64,000 nucleotides of DNA from Coptis chinensis (taxonomy: Eukaryota; Streptophyta; Magnoliopsida; Ranunculales; Ranunculaceae), in contig CM027378.1 of assembly GCA_015680905.1 (NCBI GenBank), positions 84,845,501 through 84,909,500 of the forward strand, in the 5' to 3' direction. Within the stretch, counting starts at the first letter, position 1. Each line of letters begins with the position of its first letter. Both the position numbers and the translations under genes were made by a program. This document shows, in pieces, positions 23,501-36,239 of this stretch. The notes beneath the pieces are model-generated. The model searched no databases. It saw nothing but the letters and a program-made list of their open reading frames with translations, and was not told where the DNA came from.

Positions 23501-23594
23501 GCCACTGACTGAATCCTCTACTGAGAAGACCACAACTATCAGTGAAGAGAAGCAGAACGAGACCAAGATCCCAAGTACAGAGGAAAGTCTGTAA
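20560..23594 (+). CDS. TATA: Chloroplast Sec-independent (Tat) translocase subunit TatA/Tha4
   Basis: Two exons, 20560-20856 and 23460-23594, joined in phase 0 (CAG|GTTAG...TTTGCAG|GCA), give 143 residues, close to the usual plant Tha4 length. Residues 1-57 are a Ser/Asn/Arg-rich transit peptide. A single membrane helix (about 64-79) starts VPELVVIAGV, with the conserved intramembrane Glu at residue 67. The FGPKKLPE hinge (79-86) and an amphipathic helix (VGKSIGKTVKSFQQ...) follow, then an acidic, Thr/Ser/Glu-rich stromal tail. Tha4 oligomerises with cpTatC and Hcf106 in the thylakoid membrane to move folded, twin-arginine precursors into the lumen using the proton gradient. The 2603-bp intron holds a ~1.1-kb block repeated downstream at 24185-25410. 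The reading frame looks intact. Hcf106/TatB is excluded by the short tail. Confidence 0.93.
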
Positions 23595-24184
23595 AATCTT
23601 CAAAGCATGTTCATATCATCTTGGCTAATGCAATTGTAGCGTGACAGTTTTGTAACAAGCTGTTTGAACTGGTGTTTCTCAATTCTTTTTCAGCACTATG
23701 TATAACAAGTGGGGATTTTAGTGCTTAAATGATATTCAAATATTGTTTTGCGACTTGGTAACCATTGGATGTCTCTTTAGCCAAATTTTCAGGCAGGGTT
23801 TATTATCCTTCGAACATGGTAGCTTCAATCCAAGTGACCTCTATTTCTTTTAACGATCAACTGGAAGTAGGTATGCCTGGCTCGTCCACCTAATGTCTTC
23901 TGAAGATTTGTTGTCCCGTTATCACAAAAATCATCAGAACCTCTAATTTCAAGCTTTGAGATTGCACATCTCAAACAACGTGTATTTCATATAGGGGCGG
24001 AAGAGGAGACAACAAAGAGGAGAAAGATGATAGCAGTAGCACTGCAGAAGGATAAAGAAGGTGAGAAGAAACTGATCTTTGTACGCGCTTAAAAATCTTC
24101 TGAAAAGATTGGACCGGTTGGTTCGTCATCGATCCACACTGTGTTATATGCATCTGCCCTATGGAGTAGGTGCTGATCCTCTAG

Positions 24185-25410
24185 GAATATATATAGTGGT
24201 CTTATTATGGTTTTGATGTATAAGAGGGGTGGCACTGTGGAAGTACAATGGTCCATAGAATGAGAAGCAGTGGCAATTTGATGATTTGAGTTCACTCATT
24301 TGTCTCCTTTTTTAAGTTAATTTTTTTCTAATCCAATCCAACCATAATCAAGATAGACATTGATTGTTCAACAGTATTTGATAAATGGTAATTGGGCCAG
24401 TTTGATATATCAGTTAAATGAGAGTAGCCATTAGACGACCGTATCCTTTAGGTTTTAACAACAATAAACATGATTCTATCATGTAGAAGGTGGAGCAGTG
24501 AGATCTGAAGGCAGACTTAGTTATAATTTTCAGTGCTGTGAAAATGTACCAATTATCCAAAATGGGATTTCTCTTGATGGTTGGACTTGCGAAAAACCCA
24601 TGATCCTGAGAATTTGAAAATTGAACAATATAGACTCATTTATACTGACGATGAATCTATGAATCAAGACCAGAAATGAAGGTTAGGAAGTTGATTAAGT
24701 TGAAGAAGATTCATAGACATATCTGGAATCAAGTGGCTTACAGTAGGAGGTTTTATTTGGACAATGGGACTTGGATCTTTTGATGGTTGTGGAAATCTAT
24801 GTTTTACGTACATACGCAGATACGCTAAAGAAGTATTGATAGTCTAGGTAAACTACCAACCTAAAATGCAAGATTGATCTTCCTCGATCTATTGATTATA
24901 TGAAGCTGAGACTGATGAGTTACATCAAGAACCTACATGACCTATCTTATCAACTTAGGTTCACTGGTAAGCGGCGACATCCTAGGTTTTGTTGAAATCT
25001 CAAAGGTTACTATTTAAATAAAAGTAAGCTCTTATATTCATATCTAATAATCTGATAAAGTAATAATTAAGGAGCAACCCTGATGGTGAGTGCCTATTAC
25101 AGTATTACTTTCCCTATAACAAAGAGTGAACGAGGTGTGGACTCTATAGCATCCCTGACGGACAAAATTAATTCCTATTACTCTCCTTACAACAGAGTGA
25201 ACAAGATGGTGTACGTGGACTATATAGCAAAGATAGCTTCTATTCATTCGTTCATTTTCCTTTTAATTTATTTGTTTTCTGTGTACCAATGTGTTGCATC
25301 TTTTTGTGCCCAGCAGTTTATCCCTTTTTCTACCGTTTGTGCCTTGGCCCATGACGTATGGAAGCCGGGTTTCAACTACAAATTACCTTTTTCATTTGGA
25401 CTACATTATT
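24185..25410 (+). repeat. Diverged direct copy of the TatA intron block
   Basis: Aligns by eye with about 21105-22200 in the TatA intron: shared landmarks include GTGGTCTTATTATG, CAATCCAACCAT...AGACA, GTTTGATAT(T/A)TCAGT, AGACGACCGTATCC, AACGAGGTGTGGACTCTA and CTACAAATTACCTTTTT. Both lie in the same orientation with scattered indels. Either a local duplication or two copies of an unclassified repeat. Reading frames here (for example 25083-25487) show no known domain. Confidence 0.65.
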
Positions 25411-28059
25411 TGGCAAAAGGGTACCCTTTGCGAAAGCTCTCACCATATTATGGCTTATTGTGTGACAGAGAATTGGGAATCAGCTAAACATAGATTCCTT
25501 TAGGAACTGGTTGCTGCGTCAGAATGCTTCAGCAATATCTCTCAATGTAAACTTCTGTTCGCTGGACCAAATAAATATCTAAACTATTGGTTGCTTATGC
25601 CAATATTTTGTCATTTTAATTTGTTTGTCTTTCTTCTCTAAGGAGACTGTAGGTTTGCCATCCTCTTTCTTATTATTATTTTTATTCTAGTAGTTTGATT
25701 TTGCAAGCAATACCTCTTCTTTTAATCACTTTAGGATTTAGCAATACTGAAATTTTTGATAATGAGTTACAGTTAAGAAAATAAGTCATGTACTCTTAAT
25801 CAAAGTGCATAATAGTTGTGTCCTCACTAGTGCCACTTCCAAAGCGTAAAGATCTGTCCACTGCCAAAGCATAAATTGTTTTGGTTGGGCGCTTTGACGC
25901 TCATGCTTGCGCTCGGGCGTTTTGGTTGCGAATTTGAGAGAGAGAGAGAGAGGGGACGGCGACAAAGCTAGAGATGAATAACGACGCGGTTACCATCTGC
26001 ATTTGCCCCCTGGAGTAGGTGATGATACTGTACTTTCATCATCTTCATACTATCCACCGCTATAGGCAAAGTGGAGTTTTTTTTGCTAATGCAGTCTGGG
26101 GATCAAAGATAGATTTCCTTGGTGGTAGAGTTCTACCTATCGCTGATGAATTTATGGATGACAGGGTATTTTTATTTTTATTTTGCTTGGTAAGAAGAAT
26201 ATATTGATTTTTTTTAAAAGGAAGAGAGAAAAAGACAAAAAATACAAGTTTGTCTGACTGTGTAAGCTCATGCACATCTAACCAAAATAAAAAAAATCTG
26301 AAGTAATTTTAGTCCGGCGCCTCCAAATTAAAGAGCCGAGGAAGTCGACCATCATAGATTACAGAAACATCTCTCTTTAGCATTGTATCCCTCCTTTTGC
26401 TGTTGTATCTACAGCAAAGTTTGATTCTCTCCAAGTATGTGAAACTAGGAGATACAAGTATGCAAACCTTACTACGCATCGATTTTTTTTAAGTCTTAAA
26501 ACCCGTCCCTCCAAGTCGATAATTAGCATGATTTCTTTGGATTCTAATTGTAAATTGTAATTGTAATTATATAGAAGAGACTCATTTATTTATTTATTTT
26601 AAACAAAATGGAAGATAATTATGTTATTTGAGTGAGATTAGGAATGTTCTTTTAAATTATCAACAATAAAATAGGGCTTGTTTTAATTTTAATGTAGAAA
26701 ATGGGGTAATTATTTAATTTAAGTGACATTAGATAGGTGTTTCTAAATTATTAATAAACAAAAGGACTTTATTCAAATTATATTAATAAAAGTAGGACTT
26801 ATTCCAAATTTAGTGAGGGAGGTATTTCTAAATTAAGTAAATAAGGAGATTTAAATTTGCCTAATCGAGAGTTGAGAGGCGTCCGAATGACCGGACTATC
26901 ATATAGTGTAGAGATGTAAACTTCACCTTACAGCTGGTCCACGCATAGTACAAAATATGCAAAATATGGATCCCTGATTTATAGATACTAGTTTTGAGCA
27001 CGTGGCTACGCCACTCTGCAATTTGCACCGACCAATTTTTTTAAAAAAATTCTTAATACATTTTTGCCCCTAAAACATAACAAATATTAAAATAATATAA
27101 AATAATTATCTTGTAATTAAAGATGCAAAATAAGGACAGAATCATCCAATAATTTGTATTGACAGAGACAACTCAATCAAGAAAGTTAGCCCACGCCATC
27201 AATAAAGTAAGTTTCGTCTTTTACCGTTTAGCTCCTAAATAAATCAACTATTACATTTGTATTTACCTGACTCTTCTGTATTTTAAGATAGAAATTGGGG
27301 GTATAATCGTCTAAATTGGTGCGAACGGAATTTGCCATGGCAAACGGCTCACTGGCATGCGCCTCATTACAGAGTAGACTAGATGTATTGTGGATATATC
27401 CTCTTTTTGGAGATATTTGACATTGTTTCATATGTAAATAGCATAGATATATCAAAAATATCGATAAATATCATGAATATTTCTTGATATATCATCTAAA
27501 ATATTTTAATTCTCGCGACCCTTAGCTACAGTAGGGCAATAGTGATTTAATATTTTTTAATGTATCTCTAAAACTCATCGTATTTTGACTTTTTTGTATG
27601 GCAAAAATTGTTAATATCGCCGACTACAGGGCAATCACTTCGTTTTTTTGTCCTTTTGTTTTTTGGTATGGCAAAATAGTTAATATCGTCAACTACAGAG
27701 GCAATCACTTCGTCCTTTTGTCTTTTTGTTTTCAAATTCAACGATAGCTGCATAAAATAAAGAGAGACATGAGAGAGACCGTAAAGTAGAGAGAGAAATA
27801 GAGACACGTGCGTAGCACTGACTAGTGATATATAATTTATATTTATTTGAAATATAATAGTAAATATTAATAAAATTGTTATCTACACAAAATATCATAA
27901 AATATCTCCAAATATCACTAAATATATCAAAATATCATAAATATCATCAAAATATCATAAATATTTAAAGTATTATGTATCTCTAAACATATCATGATAT
28001 TTATATATCTTTTGTTAAAATCTCAATATTTATCGCGATATTTTGTACTATGGGTTCAC
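25411..28059. other. AT-rich spacer with short tandem duplications
   Basis: No gene recognised. Contains a (GA)n run near 25939-25953, a diverged ~67-bp tandem duplication at 27585-27718 (GGCAAAAATTGTTAATATCG units followed by GGGCAATCACTTCG), and an A/T-rich zone of reiterated AAATATCATAAATATC words at 27440-28040. Confidence 0.5.
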
Positions 28060-28426
28060 TTACCTTGTCCTACCCTTACACGAGACTTGATCCTTTACAA
28101 AAGCCATGACTGCAGCTCTAGCATCTGATTCCACCCATACTTCCAACCACCCTTTACTGATTTCTCACTCACTCTAATGCACAAACAATGCTTCACACTC
28201 AGCAATGTAATTGGTTTCACCCCAAGCCTTTACTCATAACCAACTTAATAGCACAAATTTTGTCTCTGAAGACTACTCCCAAGCCAGCTCTTCCGGGGTT
28301 TCCAACCAATGCACCATCAGTATTCACCTTTATGATATTAACCTGCGGAGAAAACCATTCACCTTTATGACAGAGTCTTACCTCACAACGTTTTTGCTTT
28401 TGATAAAAGCAAAAGGACAACAGTAG
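28060..28426 (-). pseudogene. RNase H domain relic of a LINE
   Basis: On the minus strand INIIKVNTDGALVGNPG... AGLGVVFRD (motifs at 28270-28345) is the start of the RNase H (RVT_3) domain found at the C-terminus of plant LINE polyproteins. After a frameshift near 28215 the pattern continues with NYIAECEAL (catalytic Glu motif) and WVESDARAAV (catalytic Asp motif) to about 28060, with stops. No RT is attached, so this is an isolated, degenerate fragment. A host RNase H-like gene is less likely given the stops. Confidence 0.7.
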
Positions 28427-28533
28427 AGAGTAACTGACAGACTCCCAATCTCATAGATGCTCGTTGAGAACCGATATATTAGACTTCCAAATATTATCCA
28501 GAAAAGTGCATTAGACCCAATGCTGTTACATCA

Positions 28534-28635
28534 TTAGTTCAAAAGAAAATCACTTCCTGGACTCAGATGACATAAATGCAGTACATATGTGGTTACTTTA
28601 GTTCAAAAGAAAATCACTTCCTGGAGTCAGATGAC
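28534..28635. repeat. 38-bp direct repeat
   Basis: TTAGTTCAAAAGAAAATCAC... occurs at 28534-28571 and 28598-28635 with one mismatch (GGACTCAG / GGAGTCAG), 26 bp apart. Confidence 0.85.
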
Positions 28636-30356
28636 TTCCAAATATTAACTTTCTACGCCAAAAGGTGTTGACAAATAATCACCCTGGCCAGATAAATACA
28701 AATGTTGAGCCTACAAAGAAAACCTGCATATGGTAAAGGTGAACAAGGAGATCTAGGGATGAATTAAGAAAGCGCGAGCAACGAAGTAAACTAGGAAGCA
28801 AGTAAGCTCTTAGATGAGCTGGTGTTTTAAGCTTAGTTCTCATCAGTTCTTTGACATGAGTTGTTCAATGTGAATGCCCCGTAGCTGGTAACACAATAAC
28901 AGGGACTAATAATTGATTGAATAATGCACTCGTGATGAAACCTCACAACTAACGAGTACAGTGCCAACCTATAAAGATCTCACCAAGTAATGTGACCAAT
29001 GTGTTTCAACTGTTTGGCGGAATGCATGTTAACAAGGAATCTAATACATAACGAAAATTTAGATGTAAAGTTGTGAGTTATACCCTTAGAATTTAGATGA
29101 CTAATGAACAAACAGTATTGAATCAATACTTACCAAAATGAAAATCTTCATTGTGAGAATGGACAATAAGGAATGCGTTTAAAAAGTGCCAACAATGAAA
29201 TAAGTTCTCTGATGAAATGTAGTTTTAAGCTCAATTCTAATTAAGTAAGCTTCAATGTTCTAATCTCAAACATATCCTTTTAAGTCACATTAGTATGTAG
29301 ATGAAGAGGGAGCCTCCGAAATACAATTTCAATTGCAGCCTCGGTTTCCTTCTTTTGTATACTCAATGTCACCCTTCTCGGGAATTGGACTAAAAGAAGC
29401 GTCCTTATCTTTCTAGAATATTCAGATACTTCAGAAATCTCTTCATTTATGTGTGACTACTTAAAAAACACTAGGATTATGCTCTATGAGCGTGTACTCA
29501 TACGACCCAAGGTGTCAACCAAATTCTATCAAAAACCGAAATATTATGTATCATATAAATTTATATATTATATTAAATTTAATATATTTATACAAAAAAA
29601 ATCTTTGTATATAATATTATAATAGCAAACAATATTACATTATTATTATTACTTCATTTTGGCTCCCGAAAAAAAATATTATATTATTTTTTAAACATGA
29701 AATGAAAAGATAGTTAACAAAACATAAATAAATAAAAATAGAAACAAATAAAAAATAGAAGAGGAAAAGGAAAAAATAAAAAGTAGAAAAAAAAATAAAA
29801 AAAGAGTTTTAGGATTTGTAAAATTTATGGAAATAGAAATGGTAAAATAATTGTTTTTGTCAAAAAGTCAAAGATTACATCATCACATGGGAAAGAAACA
29901 TGATGTTTGGAAATATTGATATGGAGCCCACCTACTTTTTGCACGCAGTGGCAACAAATAGAACAGCAATCTTAATTACATGACTCTACAATAAAACAGT
30001 TATTACAATCATATATTTATAGTATTCTAGAAATTTATGATATAAAGTAAGGATAAAACCGTCCAGAAAAAAATGACCACGAATCATACATTTTAATTTT
30101 TATTTTTTCACTATTGTAATACTGTAGGTGGAGGTGGGATTTTTAAAATAATAAAAATTTCTACCTTACCCAAGTTCTATAATTTTTTTTTTATTATTAT
30201 GTGATACTTGATCACACTTTTTAGGGCAGTTTTGCTCATGTTATTTCCTTATATTTACAATCTTGCTCTTGCTATCTTAAACATTTAGCTTGGGCATAAA
30301 AACAACATATGCGCTCATGCCAGTAGCGTTTAATTTTTTTTTGCATGAAGTTCTGA

Positions 30357-30396
<40 letters not shown>

Positions 30397-30461
30397 GTTA
30401 CAATATAGGGGTTAAGCACCGCCTGAGCTGGATTAAGTTTCCACTTTGAAGTAGATGTAAT
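28636..30461. other. AT-rich spacer, includes an (AAT)n microsatellite
   Basis: No gene recognised. Contains poly-A/T stretches at 29520-30120 and an (AAT)n run at 30361-30395. Confidence 0.5.
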
Positions 30462-30700
30462 TCATTTATATCTTGTGGGAATGCTTCTAGCCCTAGGTGG
30501 AAGTGGAATCGGATCTACATCTTTCGCCTTGGACGTGCTTCCTCTCTTCTTCTGAACCTGCCAATCTCTCTCTTTAGTGTAATCAGCCTTATTCACAGAG
30601 TTCAACAATCTTTCAGATTCAATGCTAAGAAGATTTCTTGTGGGAGAACATGTGTCAGTAGCGTTTAACAACTCATAAAATTCTTGTTGAAAAAGATATT
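30462..30700 (-). CDS. Possible C-terminal coding fragment, unknown protein
   Basis: An open minus-strand frame runs from about 30700 to a stop at 30462 and reads as a polar, charged protein end (SIESERLLNSVNKAD, then KKRGSTSKAKDVDPIPLPP). Its composition is more protein-like than the surrounding AT-rich DNA, with no low-complexity bias, but I recognise no family and see no upstream exon or start. It could be a captured or dead gene fragment just outside the MULE at 31153, or chance. Confidence 0.25.
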
Positions 30701-31152
30701 ACGTCTTTGAGGTGTTTAAAACTTTCCATAAGAAACTCCCAATTGTAAAATTTAGATGCTTTGATTTCCATAAGATACTCATTGATTTATAGATATGAAA
30801 AAATAAAACAAAGTTTAGAGAAATCTCAACATGAAAACAAATAAGTCTCATAATAATTTACGAATCAAATCCATAATATTTTCTCCACATTATTATAGTT
30901 GAAGTCAAAGCAAAACTTTTAATGAAATTATTCAATCGCGCATTTGAATATACTCATTTGTTCAATTTTTTGGAAGATGATTAAAATTTTGAATTTTCTC
31001 AACATTGAAGAGGTACATTGATTCAATGGAATGTAAGATGAAACCAAACTAATCAAAGTTAAATATTTTTTTTTATAAAAAAAAAAAAAAATCTTAAGTG
31101 GTGCCCATTTTGGGTGTGGGTAACCCTTGGTAAAATAAGTGGTGCCTTTACG

Positions 31153-31250
31153 AAAACCCTTTTTGGGTTAATTTGTGTAAACCCCCCCCCCCTTTCATCA
31201 CCATAAACCCTCCACATTTGTAAATATCACGATCCCCCCCCCCACTCTGT
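31153..31250 (+). repeat. Left terminal inverted repeat of the MULE
   Basis: C-rich terminal sequence pairing with 50014-50085. A further inverted copy of its outer part (GGGGGGTTTACACAATATTGG...AAATTAACCC) lies at 31706-31742, just before the transposase start. Confidence 0.6.
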
Positions 31251-31760
31251 CTGACTTCCATCCAAGTTCCGTTGGTATTTAACCTAATACCAAAAATACC
31301 CCTCAGTGATGTACATTGACTAAATTACCTTTGAAAATTTCTTTTATCGTTTTCTCACTTTATTACAGAAACTATCCTTTAAAATAGCGGGAAAACTATT
31401 TGGGTTTTTATTATAGTAAACCCCTCTAATTTTATTGAACCTTAGTACTTAACCTCTGTCTGACGATTCAACACTCTCCGTTGACGACATTTTCAATTCT
31501 TCTTTACAACTTCAATTTGACGACAAGTGAAGTTCGATCTACTGATTCCACTCTATTTTCTCTCTCTTTGCAACACGATTCGACGACAATTGAAGTTAGT
31601 TTGCTGTAAACCAATTTTCCCTTTGCATGTTTCAATTTTTATGTTTTTGATACATGAAAGTGTGATATTTTTTACTTTGATTTGTATAGTTTGTTGTAAA
31701 TGTGGGGGGTTTACACAATATTGGGGTTTACACAAATTAACCCTTTGTATTATTGTAGAA

Positions 31761-31871
31761 ATGGTAGAGTATGATTTCAAGACTTTAAGATTTTATTATG
31801 GAGGAGAGCTTAGAGTAGATTCAAAGAAGGGTGTGAAAGTGTTCAATTACGTGGATGGGGATGTAGTTGAT
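31761..31871 (+). pseudogene. MULE transposase, N-terminal piece (PB1-like domain start)
   Basis: Begins ATG at 31761, shortly after an acceptor-like TTGTAG, and reads MVEYDFKTLRFYYGGELRVD..., the first strands of the PB1-like N-terminal domain that precedes many plant MuDR transposases. The frame is cut at 31871 by the LTR of an Athila element. It resumes with LDGDLANLMDMIAW and IEIEWVDGENIRK near 43091, the rest of the same domain. Confidence 0.75.
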
Positions 31872-33358
31872 TGATAAGAGCCCAAAACTGTAGTTTTAAC
31901 CCTGTAACAGACATACTTTTAAACCAATTATGTGAGTAATAATTAAGAGTTAATACTGATTACGTGTTTTTATGCATTTCAGGCTTCAAAGTCCATTATG
32001 TGCAGAAATGTGCCACTTTAGCGAGATAAAGGAGCAAAGGTCGGTTATTAAGGAGTTCCGTGATTAAAGGCCAAGATTCAAGAAGACAAAGCCTTTCTAA
32101 AGCCCGGTCAAAGTTAAATAGTCAAAGTCAACGCGGACAGAAACATCACACAAAGTCAGCATAACTTTTGAAGGCCGTATCTTTGGACTCAGACCTCAGA
32201 ATTGGGTCTACCTTATGTCAAAACGACCGGCTCGGAAAGAAATTTCCAATGGTCCAAGCCTTGGCCCAATCAGAGAAGCGGAAGTGGACGAAAAGTCTGT
32301 CGAAGACAACTGCAGCTGAATAGGCCTTTTTGGACTGAAAGTATTGGGTTTTGGGCCTGATTCTCTGGCCCAAAACATGGATCCAAGCCCATGCACGATT
32401 TTGGATCTGAAAATATAAAAACCAAAGCTTAGCTCTTTGTTAATGGTAGCTAGTTAGACCTAAAAATATAGATAATTCTAGATCTAGTTTTTATTAAATA
32501 AAATTAAGTTTAGTTTAAATTCAATTCTTGTTTTAGATTAAACTCTTAGAATCATTGTTCTTCATTAGTTTGATAAATAAAATAGTGAGTTTGTCAATTT
32601 CAATTTTTGTCATTTACAATTGTTTAGATCTAAATTCCTTTATTACTTGTTATTCATTTCCTAGTTATTACCTGAGATTCAATCATTGTTTAGATAAATT
32701 ATATTGCATAAGAATAGAATTTTTATATGATATATATAGTTTTAAATCAATAGGAAATGATAGTAGTATGAATCAAGGCTAAACCTCCATTAGAGGGGTT
32801 GAAGAAGCCTTGATGACGCTTGATCTTTGTTAAACTTAGAAATCGTCGTGATAATTATTCCACTTTAGAAACAATTAATTCACCATGAGAATGGGTTTAA
32901 TCGCTCACATGCTAGTTATGAATTGGTAAAAATGGCATGTATAATTAGGGATTATAATTACTATTTTGATATGCGAAGCATTCAATTTGGATCACGACGA
33001 GTCTTTGTTAGTAGGATTAAGTCGAGTTAAGGTGGATTCAATTCCCTTTAATTCTTTATCTAGATTCAAACCCTTAGCATTCTCTCTTTTCGTTATTCGT
33101 AACTTGTTAATTGAATTCACCTCGTAGTATAGAATTCCCCTCATAAACCTCTCATTAGACTTAAGACCGATTAATTTGACTAGAAAACATTCCATGCTAG
33201 AGAACTAGGAGTGGAACGAATTTTTTACTCCACTCTATTTCGATAGAATTGAGAGTAGACAACTTTGATAATTATAAGCTCGTATTAAGTTTTAGTTTAC
33301 TTACGTTTTGAGTTTCATCGTTCATTTCCTAGGTAAACTATCATTTTTATCATTATCA
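31872..33358 (+). repeat. Athila LTR, plus orientation
   Basis: TGATAAGAGCCCAAAACTG ... CATTATCA, 1487 bp. Followed after two bases by a primer-binding site at 33361 (TAGCGCCGCTGCCATC), which resembles the complement of the tRNA-Asp 3' end used by Athila elements. Confidence 0.9.
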
Positions 33359-33765
33359 AATAGCGCCGCTGCCATCTTAGTTACCTTTAGCATTGTTTTC
33401 ATAGTATAATTAGTTATTTTTAAGTCCCATTAAACCCACCCACCCTTGTTTGATTCATACTGTGGTTGTCCATTTCAGCATTGAAAAGTTCCACGAAAAA
33501 TTACACTGAGCGCGACCTGCGCCCAAACGCCTGGAACCTTGAGCGCGACCCACCCTAAAACACTGTAACTTGAAGTTACACGGAGCGCGACGCGCGACCA
33601 AAGTGAGCGCACACGCGCCCTAAGTTGAATTTTGCCGGATTTCCACAGGTTTGTTTCGAACTTCGAGTTTTTAAGTTTTTCAGTGTTCTAACTTGTTATA
33701 TACACTGAACACGCATACACAAGACGCTATTCATAAGTGAAGCAAAGACGCAATCAGGTATTCCT
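33359..33765 (+). other. Athila primer-binding site and 5' leader fragment
   Basis: Primer-binding site at 33361-33376, then a GC-rich leader (GAGCGCGACC repeats near 33510-33620) up to AATCAGGTATTCCT, where homology with the inverted copy at 40654-41100 stops abruptly at 33765. Confidence 0.75.
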
Positions 33766-34896
33766 AATCATCTCCGCGTCGTAAAATGGCACGAAGCGGT
33801 CGGCCGCAAATGCGTGCTCCGGCACAATTCTTCGTCGTAGCGCCATTGAAGTTTTTGAAACAACCAATGGTTTTGTAGACGGTGGAGGAGGCGAGTTTGA
33901 TGTAAACAACTAAAAACAACGGTGGTGGCGATGGTGGGTACGGTGGCAGGTTGAAGCTTGAATTGGTGGCTGTTTTTGGAGTTTTAAAATTATTGGGGTT
34001 GGTGGTAGTAATGGTTTGGAGAAGATTTCAGTTTGGTTTAACTGCTTGGCGTGGGTGTAGTTAGGTTTTCTTTCCTCTTTTTCTTTTTTTCTTTCTTTTT
34101 TTTTTTAGGTTGAAAACTTTGTTAATGGCGGTGGTGGGATTAGAACGCAATACTGTTCGTTTGGGAAGGAAGGGGCGCAGGTGCGCTGCCAGTGCGCGCG
34201 AGTTTGGGCCCAAGCCCAATTTGAATTCCGAACTTTTTTCGGTATTTCGCGCAATTTCAAATTTAATTTGCCGCTTCGTTACTGGTCCGATTTTGGCGAA
34301 TGAGTTATGGAAATGATCAGTAGAGAATTTCCAATCTAATGATCCATAAAACACTTAATTCCAACCATGGGTGACGTATAAGAAGGTGGAAAAACATCTC
34401 AAAAATGCGTGTGTGACGTAAGTTATGCGAACGAAGGAAATCTAAGTTTAGATAACGTCAACCCAAATGAACTATAACTAATGGGCCTAAGCAACACAAA
34501 TGGAAATTTCGGGCAATCCGGATGGAAAGACCGACTGCCCACCCCCAAACAAATTTTTAAACACAAAATTTGTTTTAAACGTGGGTCGTTTAAAGTCAGA
34601 TTCCCAAGACTTGTTGGATTGCTATTTCTATGATTTTAGATTTTTTTTATTTTTATTTTTTATTTTTTATTAGTTTATTATAAGAAAAACAAAAAACAAT
34701 AAATACATAATTCACCCCATAGAGGAACATGACTCAAAAACTGAGAAAACATGCAAAAGTGGAAAACGTGAATTATGTGAAACGTGGACTTAGGATCCGG
34801 TACTTACAGCCACACACTCCATAGGGAGGGCCCGGTTGCCTGAATGGTGCACTTACAACTATATGGAAGTGAAAGGAAGTACACCAAATGACAAAG
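33766..34896. other. Unassigned stretch between inverted leader and pol
   Basis: Lies between the truncated plus-strand leader and the end of minus-strand pol. Includes a GGTGG-rich stretch (33880-34000) and a poly-T/TTTTC run (34070-34106). No open frame shows a known domain and no env-like gene is evident. It probably belongs to the 3' part of the minus-strand Athila copy or to a third insertion. Confidence 0.4.
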
Positions 34897-36214
34897 GTCA
34901 ATCCTCATAGACAAGGTCCTGTAAAAGGACTTCCTCTGCATCAGGGGACAGAAGTTCGTGAAAATGTTTTAACCGTTGACCATTAACTTAAAAGGTATTG
35001 TTGTCATTGGGATTTACCAAGGTGATTGCCCCGTAAGGGATGACTTCAGTAACTAGAAAAGGACCAGACCAAGGTCGGGTTTTTAGTTTCCCTGGGAAAA
35101 CATGTAGACGGGAGTTGTAAAGCAAGACCTTTTGACAGACCACAAACTCTTTGCGCAAGATTTGCTTATCATGAACACGTTTCATGTTAGCTTTATAATC
35201 CTTCGCGAGATCGTAAGAATCGCTACGGATTTCTTCAAGCTCATTCAATTGCAACTTGCGTTTGACACCCGCTTCATCAATATTGAAGTTAAGGCTTTTT
35301 ATAGCCCACAGAGCATGGTGCTCTAATTCAACGGGCAAATGACATGGTTTCCCAAATACAAGTCTAAAGGGAGACATACCTATAGGAGTTTTGAAAGCCG
35401 TCCTATACGCCCACAAGGCATCTGATAGACGCTTCGACCAGTCTTTCCTATCAGGATTTACAGTTGTTTCTAAAATCTTTTTGATTTCTCTATTATAAAC
35501 TTCTACTTGTCCGCTAGTTTGTGGATGATAAGGAGTTGCTACCTTGTTTGTAACTCCATACTTTTTCACTAGAGATGCAACAATTCTGTTGCAAAAATGT
35601 GTTCCACCATCACTAATGATGGCTTTAGGAATGCCAAAATGACAGAAAATATACTCCTTAATAAAAAATACAACTGTCTTATGGTCATTGCTACGGCAAG
35701 CCATGGCCTCTATCCATTTAGACACGTAGTCCACGGCAACTAGAATATAAATGAAACCATGGGAAATAGGGAAGGGACCCATGAAATCAATGCCCCAAAC
35801 GTCAAAAATTTCTACTATCAAGATTGGATTTAATGGCATCATATTACGCTTCGTGATTCACCCAAGTTGTTGGCAACGAATACACGTCTTGCAATGCACT
35901 TGGGCATCCTTAAAAAGGGTAGGCCAATAAAATCCACATTGAAGAACTTTAGCGGCTGTTTTCATTCCACTAAAATGGCCACCACACTCTTTGTCATGGC
36001 AAAACGATAGAACTTCATTATATTCCCACTAAGGAATGCAACGACGAATAATCTGATCCGCACAATACTTAAAAAGGTAGGGATCATCCCAGTAGTATAA
36101 CTTAACTTTGGCCAAGAACTTCTTACGTTCATTTCTTGACCAATTATAAGGCATAACATCAGCCGCTAAATAATTTATAATGTCAAAGATACCATGGTCT
36201 TTGAAAAATAGCAT
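34897..36214 (-). pseudogene. Athila integrase
   Basis: The frame 34988-35842 carries [10 protein letters not shown] (first Asp), [11 protein letters not shown] (second Asp) and [17 protein letters not shown] (Glu), plus [15 protein letters not shown] and a C-terminal [14 protein letters not shown]. After a single TAA near 34988 the frame continues as VNGQRLKHFHE to about 34897. The zinc-binding N-terminal part is recognisable but broken between 35842 and 36214 (CRQSDQI-, HFAAMKT-like segments in two frames). Confidence 0.85.
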
Positions 36215-36239
36215 ATCTGATGCTCATCGGAAAGGAGTC

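Noticed and set aside
31527..31760. Upstream extension of the MULE N-terminal open frame
   Set aside because: The sequence is Cys/Phe/Leu-rich and not transposase-like, and includes the inverted MULE terminus. Coding similarity starts only at the ATG at 31761.
34061..34354. 97-codon minus-strand open frame between Athila leader and pol
   Set aside because: Low complexity (poly-Lys from a T-rich run) and no env-like or other domain.
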